This document shows, one piece after another, positions 9,418 through 24,417 of a DNA stretch of 27,721 nucleotides (its first letter is position 1; each line of letters starts with the position of its first letter). Below the pieces are notes generated by a model that saw only the letters and a program-made list of their open reading frames with translations, was not told where the DNA came from and did no database searches. Position numbers and translations under genes: made by a program. Source of the DNA: Pigoraptor vietnamica. Taxonomy: Eukaryota > Opisthokonta > Filasterea. The stretch covers positions 1-27,721 of the forward strand of contig CALSCQ010001827.1 in the NCBI GenBank assembly GCA_943704525.1, read 5' to 3'.

Positions 9418-11245
9418 ATGCTGTCCCGCGCGCTTCGTCTGCGTGTGCCGCTCTCGGCCGTGCGCCGCTTTGCGACGGCCACTTCGGAGCAGGAGCTTGC
9501 GGGATCCGTCAAGCCGTATAGCAAGCATGTCGTCGTTGCCACTGGTACGCTATTGTCTGTTTGTGGAACATATCAGCGTTGTTGCGTCTCTCCACGTTCG
9601 CCTGCCAACTACTTCTTGTGGCGTGCTGAATTGCTGAATATTAAGTAGCACGCTAATGCATGCGTGGCACCTCATTCCTCCACAGGGACGTCGAAATGGT
9701 CGCCTGAAATAGCCGAGGGCGATGCGTACATTGCCGCGCTCCAGAGGGCGCTCAAGTCGAGCGCAGAGCTGCAGGCGCGCATCACGGCAAGCGACGTCGC
9801 ATCCATGTCGTCGAGCGGGCGGGATCTCTTCGTGTTTCCGGAGAGCGTGCAGTTCCCTGCTGTGAAGGAGGCGGACTTTGCGCGGCTCGTGGGTTCGCTC
9901 GTGGGCGCGAACGGCGCTCTGACGGGGAAGAAGATTGAGGGTCGCACTCTGCTTGTGTGCACGCACGGGGAGCGCGACGAGCGATGGTGAGTGCCGCTCA
10001 GTGAATGTCTGGCCGGCTGTGTGTGAGGGCGATGTGTTACGTTGGGCTGTGCTTGCAGTTGTGACACAGTATGAATGTGTGTGACGTATGTGATGCGGTG
10101 TGCTTGTGCTCAAATATTGATTACTCTGTCCAGTGGCACTGTGGGCGGCGCCGTATATGAGCGCATCCGCGAGGAATTGGCGAAGAGGGGACTCTCGCAG
10201 TCGGTGTCCGTGTACCGCACGTCGCACGTGGGAGGACACGTCTTTGCGGGCAACGTCATCGTATATCCGGAGGGTCACTGGTGCGTTGAGGGCGCGCGTG
10301 GCACTGTGCCTCTGCTCTGGCGTGTGATCGTTTGCGAGATGCGAACGGCATGTTCTCTCCTCTGACGACATTTGCGTCATTTGCGCACATTGTGCGGCCG
10401 AGTATTTGCGTGTCCTTGCGCTGACGTCATGTGTGTGCTGTAGGTATGGTCGCGTGACTGTGGACGACGTGCCTCGGCTAATCGACTCTGTTATGGCTGG
10501 CGAAATTGCGGCGGAAAATTATCGTGGCTCTGCGAATATGACGAAGGAGGAGCAGTGCGCGGTGAGAACACCACGCGTTGCACCCGTTGCACGCGCAGCA
10601 GACGCACGCACAATCACCCGCATGCATCACAAGCATGAAAGTGCCTTCTTGTGCGGCCCCGATGGCATGACATTGGAGAGCCATGCACGTGCAAGCCAAG
10701 CCACAGACACAGCTCTTGTCCTTTGTGTCGCTCATGTGCCGTTGCTCGCCCCGCAGTGCGCCAAGAAAGCTGCGCAGGATAAGGAGGCGAAGGAGGCACA
10801 ACAGGCGTCGTCGAGTGGACAGGGCACTGGCGGCGATGCCAACGCAGCGTCCGGACAGGCGCCGAAGCAGACGCCGACGCCCGCACCGGCCGGTCCGCGG
10901 CGGCGCGCGCGCATCACGCTGACGTTCGTGGACGCGCAGGGAGGCGTGAAGACGGCGGAGGGCGTCGAGGGAGAGAACGTGATGGAGGTCGCGAAGGCCG
11001 GACGCGTGGACATTGAGGGCGCGTGCGGCGGCGCGATGGCGTGCTCGACCTGCCACGTCATCTTCCCTGCTGACGTGTACGCGCAGCTGCCTGCGCCCTC
11101 GGACGAGGAGAACGACATGTTAGACATGCTCGACGGTGAGGGCGTTTTGACGCAGACGTCGCGCCTCGGGTGCCAGATCAAGCTCACAGAGTCGCTGGAC
11201 GGCGTCAAGATTGCGCTGCCGGCAGTGCGCCCCAACTTTGAGTGA
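9418..11245 (+). CDS. Mitochondrial fusion of Apd1/Aim32-type thioredoxin-like ferredoxin and adrenodoxin-type ferredoxin
   Basis: Five exons (9418-9544, 9686-9986, 10134-10280, 10444-10561, 10757-11245) encode 393 aa. The N-terminus MLSRALRLRVPLSAVRRF is a typical mitochondrial presequence. Residues about 36-225 are a sucrase/ferredoxin-like (thioredoxin-fold) domain: C134 in CTHGERDERCG with C143 (C-x8-C), and HVGGH with H174 and H178. These match the two Cys plus two His that ligate the non-Rieske [2Fe-2S] cluster of yeast Apd1/Aim32. A Lys/Ala/Gln/Pro linker (about 232-280) follows. Residues 282-389 are an adrenodoxin-type ferredoxin with C321, C327, C330 and C370 (C-x5-C-x2-C, distal Cys in RLGCQ). 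It ends soon after RPNF, without the usual tail beyond. Two cluster types in one chain imply electron transfer or cluster chemistry in the matrix; that is inference. No stop separates the two domains. Confidence 0.9.
10562..10756 (+). other. Stop-free 195-nt intron joining the two ferredoxin halves
   Basis: The last intron (GCG|GTGAGA ... CCGCAG|TGC) is a multiple of three and has no in-frame stop. Retention would insert 65 residues between the two ferredoxin modules and give a 458-aa protein. The insert has no recognisable domain and looks intronic (CA/CG-rich), so I treat it as spliced out. Confidence 0.7.
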
Positions 11246-11471
11246 TTGTGCGGGTTGCGTGTGTTCCTGTGGCGCATCGTTTGTGTCTTGCGTGTAGTCT
11301 TTTGCCTTTGCGCTGGCGTGCGAGTGCGTGTGCGTGCGCGTGTGCGTGCGTGTGATGTTTAGAGGGATAATCCACGGAGATGGCCCATTCTGTCAGATAT
11401 CGCTTTCTTTGCACTGCACAGCCGCACGCACCGCGCGCACACAAAACGCAAAAGCACGCACGCCGCAGCAC

Positions 11472-12888
11472 TCAGTCCATGCGACCCTTGAGCGTCCGGG
11501 TCGTAATCTTGTCTTTCTCGCTGTGGCGCAATGACGAGAGTGCGGGTTGGTGTGAATCACGTACATTGTCGGTCCACCGCACACAAGAAGGACTAAAGTG
11601 AGGAGACATCCAATACGGCCAATAACTGCCACCCGCACCAACGCGGCAAACACAGATACACTCACATGATGTGCACCACGGCGCCCCATCCGCTGATGGC
11701 ATCGCGGTCGACGGCATTGAGCAAGGCCTGCGAAATCGTCTCAAAGAGGTCCTCGGGTGCCTACAGAAGGGTCACGTGCCGTCAGTCCATCGCACTCATG
11801 TGCACGCACAAAGCATAGGGCAAACAACGGCAAACACGCAAAGTTATCACTCAACCACACCAAAACACACGCGTGCACGTCGCCCACATGCACCCACCAA
11901 GTCCGGCTCCCACAGCGACTCGCACATGCCGTAGAGCTGCTCTGATGCGGTCCCAATGACGACAAAGTCCTTGGTGACGTTGGGGCAACCAATAAGGTCC
12001 ATCGAGCAGATGAAGGGCTCGTGCGTCGCCGGGTCAAGGCCGGCAATCACGGGCTCGGCAAAGTACGGCCCAAAGCTGCGATGGGAGGCACTGGGCGTAA
12101 GGAGATGCCACCCACAGACAGAATAACGTCCCCCACGCGCCACTCACAAGCATAGCGTGACCACAACTAAAGTTGTTATCCATTCAACGCACGTCGCATC
12201 GGCACGTGGCCACACGCAGCATGCCACATTAGGCCACAGACAGCATGCCACACGCCGCAACAACCCACCGTTTCTCATAGAGGAGATTCGACACGACATG
12301 CATAAACGGCTTTGGGCGCATCGGGCGCTCCTCTCGCAAACGGTACATGTTGAGCTTGAACTCTAGCCTCTGGGCACTGCACAGCCACACGCACAGCAAC
12401 GCACGTAAGCGCGTGGAGGCAAAACGAGTTCTTTTACAGTCGATCTCGCGACACACACACCGCTGACAACGTCTTTCTCACAGCCCGACGACTTACATTG
12501 TCTGCACGTCCGTCGCAAGGCCAGCGAGCCCAATAAAAAGCGTGTCCTCCATCTGCAGCCATGAAATGGAGCATAAGCGCCAACGAAAACAGGAGAAGAG
12601 ATAACATGTTGTGATTGGCCAGAGATCCGCACAACACGGCGTAGACGGTGCGCGATGCCACGCAATTGTGGGCGTACCTTGAAAATCTTCTGAAAGTCCG
12701 TAGAGACGGTCTGCGCCTGGATGCCAAAGCGACGGTCGGCCGCAATGGCAACGCAGTCCTTGCCAATCATGGCAACGACGGCGCCGCCGTTGTACGCGAG
12801 AATGGACTGCGATTGGAGAAGCAGGCGGGCGTCAGGACAGCACAACACAAACACAAGGCGCAGACGTAATTGATGCAGTATTCACCAT
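11472..12888 (-). CDS. PSMB3: 20S proteasome subunit beta type-3
   Basis: A structural, non-proteolytic beta subunit of the 20S core. Seven coding exons: 12888-12886 (the ATG only), 12806-12678, 12552-12497, 12376-12269, 12075-11898, 11760-11666 and 11520-11472. They encode exactly 205 aa, the same length as human PSMB3. Diagnostic blocks are [76 protein letters not shown], and the terminal [12 protein letters not shown]. There is no N-terminal catalytic threonine and no propeptide, as expected for beta-3. The first intron starts directly after the start codon (ATG|GTGAAT). The gene is complete and looks functional. It diverges from LRRC23. Confidence 0.97.
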
Positions 12889-13273
12889 TCTCCGTTCAGA
12901 TAGAGACACAACAGTCCCTCCGTTTCACGAGAGAGAAAGAGAGCAGCTGTATTGTTCGTGAGTGATGTGCAATCAACTGCTCTCTCTCTCAGCTGTGTTG
13001 GAGTTGGATGGGAACATTTGTTCACTTTGCGCCATCATGATGCCATTAATGAAATGACGCAATATTAAGTGGTGATGATGATGTCATAACTGTACTGACG
13101 TCAATTGGTGTGATGATGTCATGTCTCTGTGTGTTGCCATGGCGATCACTCCATGCATTTGAGGGTTGAGGTGAAAGTGCATCATCTTCAAGCGCTTGTT
13201 GTTTGCAGAGTCTTCCTTTTTTTGTTTTGCGTAGTTTAGCCTCTCCTGCGCAGTTCTCTCGAGAGCAGCAGCC
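12889..13273. promoter_or_regulatory. Bidirectional promoter of PSMB3 and LRRC23
   Basis: A 385-bp divergent region with several recognisable sites: ATF/CREB-like elements TGACGCAAT (13055-13063), TGATGTCA (13079-13086), the full palindrome TGACGTCA (13096-13103) and TGATGTCA (13114-13121); an inverted CCAAT box ATTGG (13104-13108) touching the palindrome; and an RFX X-box-like GTTGCC-AT-GGCGAT (13133-13146). Nearer PSMB3 a purine/pyrimidine inverted repeat (12929-12946 with 12977-12990) can form a hairpin. Site function is inferred from consensus only. Confidence 0.65.
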
Positions 13274-14114
13274 ATGGCAGGTGAGTGTGTGTGTGTGCCC
13301 CGTTAAATCATGCAAATCAAAGTTTCTCACATTCTTCCTCGCCGCACTCTCGGCCGCCATATTGCAGACGAGGAAGTTATTGACGGTGAGTTTCTGTTCG
13401 CGTTTACGGCACACATGAGTGTTACGCATTGCTCTTGCATTTCATTGTTCGACCGTTGGAGCGAGAAGGGATCGGCGTACAATTGAGTGACATGTGCTTT
13501 TATGCATTCTTTTGTTGCAGGGTCTCCCATTGGCGACGACGACGACGAAGCCAAGGGCGAGGACGAGGAAGGAGGAGCCGACGGACAGGTGCGACGCAGT
13601 CCTTGCTGTACAAACGCAACTGCGCAGATTGCGTGTTTATGTCACTCGATCACAACAACGCACCGAAGTAAAGCTCGCATTACACATGCGCGCACAGGTG
13701 ATTGACGACGACGAAGGCGAAGGAGACGAGGGCGGCGATGATGCCGGCGGTGACAGCGCAACGCCCGGGGAGGCAGGGGGTGAGGGCGGTGATGGCGAAG
13801 AGGAAGGGGATGGAGACGCCGAAGGCGGTGAAGGGGACGCTGTTGTGACGGACGCGGCGAAGACCGAGGAGGGGGCTGCGGCTGAGGACGGCGAGAAGGA
13901 CGAGGGCGACAGCGACAAGAGCGACTCGGATGAGGATGAGGTGGTCGACGGCAGCGGCTCGCGCACGGCGTCTGCGAAGATTGCAAAGGCGAGGAAGGAC
14001 GCGGAAGAGGCCGCGGCAAAGGAGGACGACGTGGGTGACCGCTTTTTCTCTCTTTGCTGTTCGCTTAGTGTGTGTGTGTGTGTACTGTGTACTGTGTGAT
14101 GTGTGTCTGTCTGT

Positions 14115-14150
<36 letters not shown>

Positions 14151-16250
14151 ATGTGTGTGTCTGGGTATGTACATGTCTGTGTGCGTTAAGTCTGTGTCTG
14201 CCGCACAAGTAGTCTGTTTGGTTCGTTCATATTGTCCATCACGTGACGAGTGCCTCGATGCCTCCCCTCAGCCCCCCAACCCGCTGTCGACGGGCACCAT
14301 TTCGGAGAGCCTTTCGCTGCTGTGCAAGACGGGCAATGGGCTTGCGCACGCGTACGTTCGCCTGGAGGTGAAGGAGAAGGACCTCACGGACGTCGCCGCC
14401 ATCCGCGACTTCGTCCATCTCCGATACGTGGTGGGTGCTCACTTACGCTTCGCAGTGCGCTGTGCTGTGTTTATTGGACGATAGGAGGGATTAAGCGAGC
14501 GGGTCATATATATTGATATCGAGGGCTTCGAAGTGCGGTCTTATCGCGACAGTCTCATGGCTGCACTTGTGCCCATACACACTCCATGTTGACCTCTTTT
14601 TGCCTCTGCGTGCAGGACGTGTCCAACAACAAGATTAAGGACCTCTCCCCTCTCGAGGCGCTCGAGCACCTCCTCACTCTCAACGCCGATCGCAACAAGA
14701 TCATCGCGCTCAACATCCCCGAGCGCGCCTACCTGCAGTACCTCTCTGCGTCGCACAATCGCATCGTCACGACGGAAGGCATCACGCACCCGCTGCTCGA
14801 AGTGCTCGACCTCAGCTGTGGGTGCCGGTTTTGTTAGGGGTTGCTTCCATATGGGGCAATTGTTCAGCGCCAATGCTGTTTAGGGATATTCTGCGCCCTC
14901 CAATGTCAATTTGGGTGTGAACAGCTGTGACTGTCGCTTCATTTGGTCATGATGTTACTTTATGGGCTCACGATCTCTCTTTGTCCGCACGCAGTCAATG
15001 ATATTGCGACCATCCGGGGCCTTGACCGCGAGCGACTGGACAAGCTCCACACGCTCTCGCTTCGGGGCAACAAGCTCACGAGCACAGCCGGCATCAACAC
15101 GCGCGGGCTCAAGAACCTCTACTTGGTGCGTGTCCCCGGCTCTCTTGCCGCACGGCTGCTGTTAGCGCAATGCTTGGAATACCGTGCTCACGTACATCTA
15201 CGTATTTGTTCGCTCGATTGCAATGAATTTCGTTCTCGTAACACTCGCGCACCTGGTTACTCCTCCACCCGCACACATGGTCGCTCCCTCCATGGCGCTG
15301 ACACTTCCCCGCAATCGCAGGCCGGCAATCTGATTGACCACGTGGAGGAGCTGAACCTGCCCTACCTCGAGCGCCTGCACCTGCGCGACAACATGATTGC
15401 GTCGCTCGACGGGTTCTCTCGAAGCCTCTCGACGCTCACGTACCTCAATCTCCGGTGCGTGGAAGCGCTTTCTGTGTGTGCTTGTGTGCTCGGCCGTTGA
15501 CTTGGGCTGTGTCGTGCGTGCGCATGCAAACGCGAGTTGTGATTTCTAATCCTGTATTTCCGTCTGCAGAAAAAATAAGATTGCGACGCTCGCGGAAGTG
15601 GGCAAGCTCAACGTTCTCCCTGCGCTCAAGACGCTTGTCCTCCTCGGTGCGTGCTTATAATGGCTCCATCCCTCGATGTGCTGCGACACTTGCGTAACTG
15701 CAGAGCCATTTTGCACACTTCACAGTGTCGTATCTGAGATTTGTGTACCTGGTTGTTCATTTTTGACGCCTGTCCGTTGCGTTGATTGACGGCTTCTCCC
15801 AACGTGCTCTTCAGAAAATCCCGTGACTGAGGTGGACGACTATCGCATGGAGGTGCTCATTCTGCTGCGCACGCTCACGTCGCTCGACAAGGAGGAGTAC
15901 ACGGAGGAGGAGCACGCGGACGCCGAGCAGGTGCGCTTGCACGACGAAACACACACACACACACAAACACACACGCGCGCTCACACACACATACACACAC
16001 ACACACATACACAATTCATGCACAATGCCCCTGAAACCATTTCGTGTTGCGCGCAGATTATTTTGGAGCGCGAGGAGACGGCGAGGTTACTGGCGCAGCA
16101 AGCAGCGGACTCCCAGCAGGTGAGCACTCGACTTTAAAGCCCCCTCCGTCTGTCACACATGTGGTCCATATATTCCATTGACCTGTTGTTGGGCATTTCA
16201 CTCAATGACATTATTTTTCTCTGCAGGACGACGGCGGCGACCACTCTTAA
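13274..16250 (+). CDS. LRRC23: Leucine-rich repeat protein 23, ciliary radial spoke component
   Basis: LRRC23 is a radial spoke (RS3-associated) protein of motile cilia. Twelve exons: 13274-13280, 13368-13385, 13521-13588, 13698-14030, 14272-14430, 14616-14817, 14995-15125, 15321-15454, 15570-15646, 15815-15930, 16057-16119 and 16227-16250. They give 443 aa in consistent phase. Residues about 10-142 are an acidic Asp/Glu/Gly extension, longer than in human. The conserved core starts with SLSLLCKTGNGLAHAYVRLE and DLTDVAAIRDFVHLRYVDVS. Leucine-rich repeats follow (NKIKDLSPL, ATIRGLDRERL, LSLRGNKLTSTAGIN, LKNLYL, LERLHLRDNMIASLDGFSR, LTYLNLR, LVLLENPVTE). The LRR cap SLDKEEYTEEE and a short coiled tail end the protein. 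Block order matches human LRRC23 throughout. Exons 1, 2 and 12 are very short (7, 18 and 24 nt). Confidence 0.96.
14070..14160. repeat. (GT)n microsatellite in LRRC23 intron 4
   Basis: Interrupted GT tract, longest pure run about 14123-14149, in the intron that follows the acidic exon. It reads (GU)n in the pre-mRNA. Confidence 0.95.
15949..16012. repeat. (AC)n microsatellite in LRRC23 intron 10
   Basis: Interrupted AC tract between exons 10 and 11. It reads (AC)n in the pre-mRNA and is thus complementary to the (GU)n of intron 4 of the same gene. Confidence 0.95.
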
Positions 16251-16631
16251 ACCGCGTGCCTTCGATAGCGTTGCGTTTCGCCACAGGCTGAAAAGCCAAG
16301 CCTCGCCGTGTCACCCGCCGCCGCTTTTGTATTGCGCGCGCCATGTGCGTACGATTGTAAAATTTGGCCTTTCTGCACACGACGCGCATTTCAGCCTTGC
16401 AATCGACAGCGTGCGCGTCAAAGCAAAGCGGTCAAACAGTAGACGTACACCACAGCCCAAACAGCATGTGCTTCCCAGACTCACGTGATTGTCGGTTGCA
16501 CCACCAGGCAGGATGTGCAACGCAAGCCCCGGGGATGTGCCACAGGGACACGCCGCATTCGCACGTTGGCTGCATGCATCGCAAAGCGCTTTGCTGTTCG
16601 CGTGGACAATCTCGCCGATAACAGCCGTCGC
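16251..16631. other. Convergent 3' intergenic region of LRRC23 and the zinc-finger gene
   Basis: About 380 bp between two facing stop codons. I see no coding exon and no canonical AATAAA. One TCACGTGA-type palindrome lies near 16481. Confidence 0.5.
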
Positions 16632-17278
16632 TCAGTCCTCTTTCTCCTCAACAGCCTCCGCCGCGTCCAGCGCAAGCGCCTCCGCCATAGTGTACGGTGG
16701 TCGTTCAGTCTCAATGCGAGCCGCCATGCGCTGCACACGGCGTTCGTGTCGCGCTCCGCCCACGTGGCGCCACTGCGCGCACGAGCGCGTCACACAAAAC
16801 TGCCAGAAAGAAACACGTCGCAAACGCCAAAGAATGCACTCACCCACTCGCCCTCCGTGGGCACTTTGACGCCACACGCCTCACACGCGAATTCCACGCC
16901 TTTCGCTCGCCGTTCGCGCCGAGCGTGTCGTTTGGAGGCCATGTGTGCGTCGTACATTTGCAACGAAGTGAAGCGCACGTCGGGACACGTCGCGCACGAC
17001 AGTCGCGAACAAACTTCCGCCTGCATACGAGTACATAGGGCAATAGAGTGAGCGTGTGCGCACTTTACATAGGGGAATTGAGTAAGATGTGCACATCCAC
17101 GGCACATATGCCGCACAGTCATTCACGAACAATACGAAACACTAGGCACCTGCAGCCGCTTGAGCGTGCGCTTGGACCGCGCCTTCACCGCCGCGCGCTC
17201 CTCTTCTGACATGTGCTGCCACGCAAACGGCGGTACAGCGCACTCATTCGGCTGTGCATCGACGTCGGTCGGCTGCAT
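16632..17278 (-). CDS. Small protein with two U1-type C2H2 zinc fingers
   Basis: Three exons (17278-17150, 17020-16844, 16772-16632) encode 148 aa with phase-0 junctions. Finger 1 is CATC with 13 residues before the first His and H-x5-H (MASKRH). Finger 2 is CEAC with 12 residues before the first His and H-x5-H (VGGARH). This long first loop and x5 His spacing is the U1/matrin class, which usually binds structured or double-stranded RNA and occurs in splicing and ribosome-biogenesis factors. The second intron splits finger 2 between its Cys and His pairs. The N-terminus (EEERAAVKARSKRTLKRLQ) is a basic helix, and the tail ends acidic (EAVEEKED). I cannot assign an orthologue; the class is clear, the role is not. 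Confidence 0.82.
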
Positions 17279-17858
17279 GGGCGCGGCATGTCGCCCTCGC
17301 GCACACGCAGTTCAAATACAGTATTGTCCAATCAACTCACTATGAGATTTGGCGTGTGGAAAAATACGCTCTACGATAATTGTCGCTAACTTAGCGCCAT
17401 TTAGCGATTTTTAGGCCTAAAACATCGCTGAAATAGGTTGCTAAGATTGCGTGCAGTCCACGCAAAAATCCGAGCCAATCTTGTCCGTCACGTGATTGAC
17501 ACTTTACCGAGCTTTCGGACAATTTGAATCGAATTTTGGCTTGTGGCTTTTCAGGCGCCGGCTGTGGCTGAGAACACGAAAAATAACACGCACCCTCACC
17601 CCTCACGCACGTGCAACAGCGTCCACGCACACGCACACAGTTGGTTTGTAAGACGCTCGCTGAACGGCTCCGCATCAGTCACGCACCTGCGTGCGGTCTG
17701 TTGATGGGACGTTGCTCACTCAGAGTGCCGTGTGTATTCGCTGTTTGTCGCGATTGATCGACGCGAACGACGCGAGTGCCCTCGCACGATCGTGCTGCGC
17801 GCTGCGTGGCGACTCTCCGTTCTTCCGGCCGTAAGATGCGCAGGGTGCACTTGCAGGC
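17279..17858. promoter_or_regulatory. Divergent 5' region of the zinc-finger gene and MAP4K, with nested palindromes
   Basis: A 580-bp region. At 17384-17396 is a perfect inverted repeat CGCTAA-C-TTAGCG. A few bases on, 17399-17433 forms a near-perfect hairpin centred on the 14-bp palindrome TTTTAGGCCTAAAA, with AGCGAT and ATCGCT arms. The hexamer TTAGCG or its complement thus occurs three times within 25 bp, with a further AGCGAT/ATCGCT pair. A TCACGTGA-type site lies near 17488. The function is inferred. Confidence 0.55.
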
Positions 17859-23701
<5,843 letters not shown>

Positions 23702-24417
23702 GGGCGCTGGGATTTTCGCGCGTAAATGTCTGTGGTCTTGCCGTGCACAGTTTTCTGTCGATTTCTGTCGATTGCGTCTGCGTACAATTTAAGAAAGAAG
23801 AGAAAGGAAACGAGGTATCATCATACGCTGTTCACATTCGTGGTGGCCTTGTTTGGACTCACGCGCAACACGTGTACACTAGCGAATGGCTGTTGGTGCG
23901 TTTGTATTTGGCTGCTGTTTTGCACATTTCAACATATTCGTAACCCTCACCCTATTTTGATGACGATGACATTGTCTTATTCAAACAATGAGGCCCGCAG
24001 AGAGTGGGTATTACTCATAAATGTGCGTCCAGCCAAAGTCCATAGCTAACGACGGATATGATAATTCGGTGACATGGGTTTGGGTGACATGGTGGGTGGC
24101 GGGAAACTGGGCGACCGAGTGTACACATGGCCACACGTGTGTTCGCGAACAACAAACTCGCAGTGCCTTTTTTCTCCAAACAAACTTTGCATGACCTCAG
24201 GCGTTTACATCTCACACTCAGCTGCACTCACTTACATCTCACCCTCAGCCCCGTTGCGCACACTCATATCAACATCGCTCCTGTGTCGGCTAAGGCATTA
24301 TGGTGTGCACTCGGCGACACCACCGCGGTAACGACGGCGCCTGATTTTGAAGCTGTCATACGTGCTTCCCTTTTTTTTCCAAGCAGCGACTGCAGCGGGA
24401 AGATTTTCTTGCGGATC
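23702..24417. other. Intergenic region between MAP4K and the SWIM-RING gene
   Basis: About 715 bp between two plus-strand genes. It holds the MAP4K 3' end and presumably the next promoter. A short direct repeat (TTACATCTCAC[A/C]CTCAGC at 24205-24222 and 24232-24249) lies near the downstream gene. From 24127 the frame of the SWIM-RING protein is open and begins with an ATG, so part of this stretch could be coding. Nothing else is recognisable. Confidence 0.5.

Noticed and set aside
9605-9660. Idea that the ferredoxin fusion is an artefact of two adjacent genes
   Set aside because: There is no stop, second presequence or promoter-like gap between the domains; the linker is continuous with the ferredoxin exon.
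10562-10756. Treating the in-frame intron of the ferredoxin fusion as coding
   Set aside because: It has a consensus GTGAGA donor and GCAG acceptor, an intron-like composition and no domain signal, and both flanks end or begin at the same codon phase.
12430-12800. Minus-strand frames that read through PSMB3 introns
   Set aside because: Human-length PSMB3 is recovered only by splicing; the read-through frames have no similarity outside the exons.
13637-14152. Minus-strand frame rich in Ser/Pro opposite the LRRC23 acidic exon
   Set aside because: Ser/Pro runs are the reverse complement of Asp/Glu/Gly codons, and it reads into the microsatellite as His-Thr repeats.
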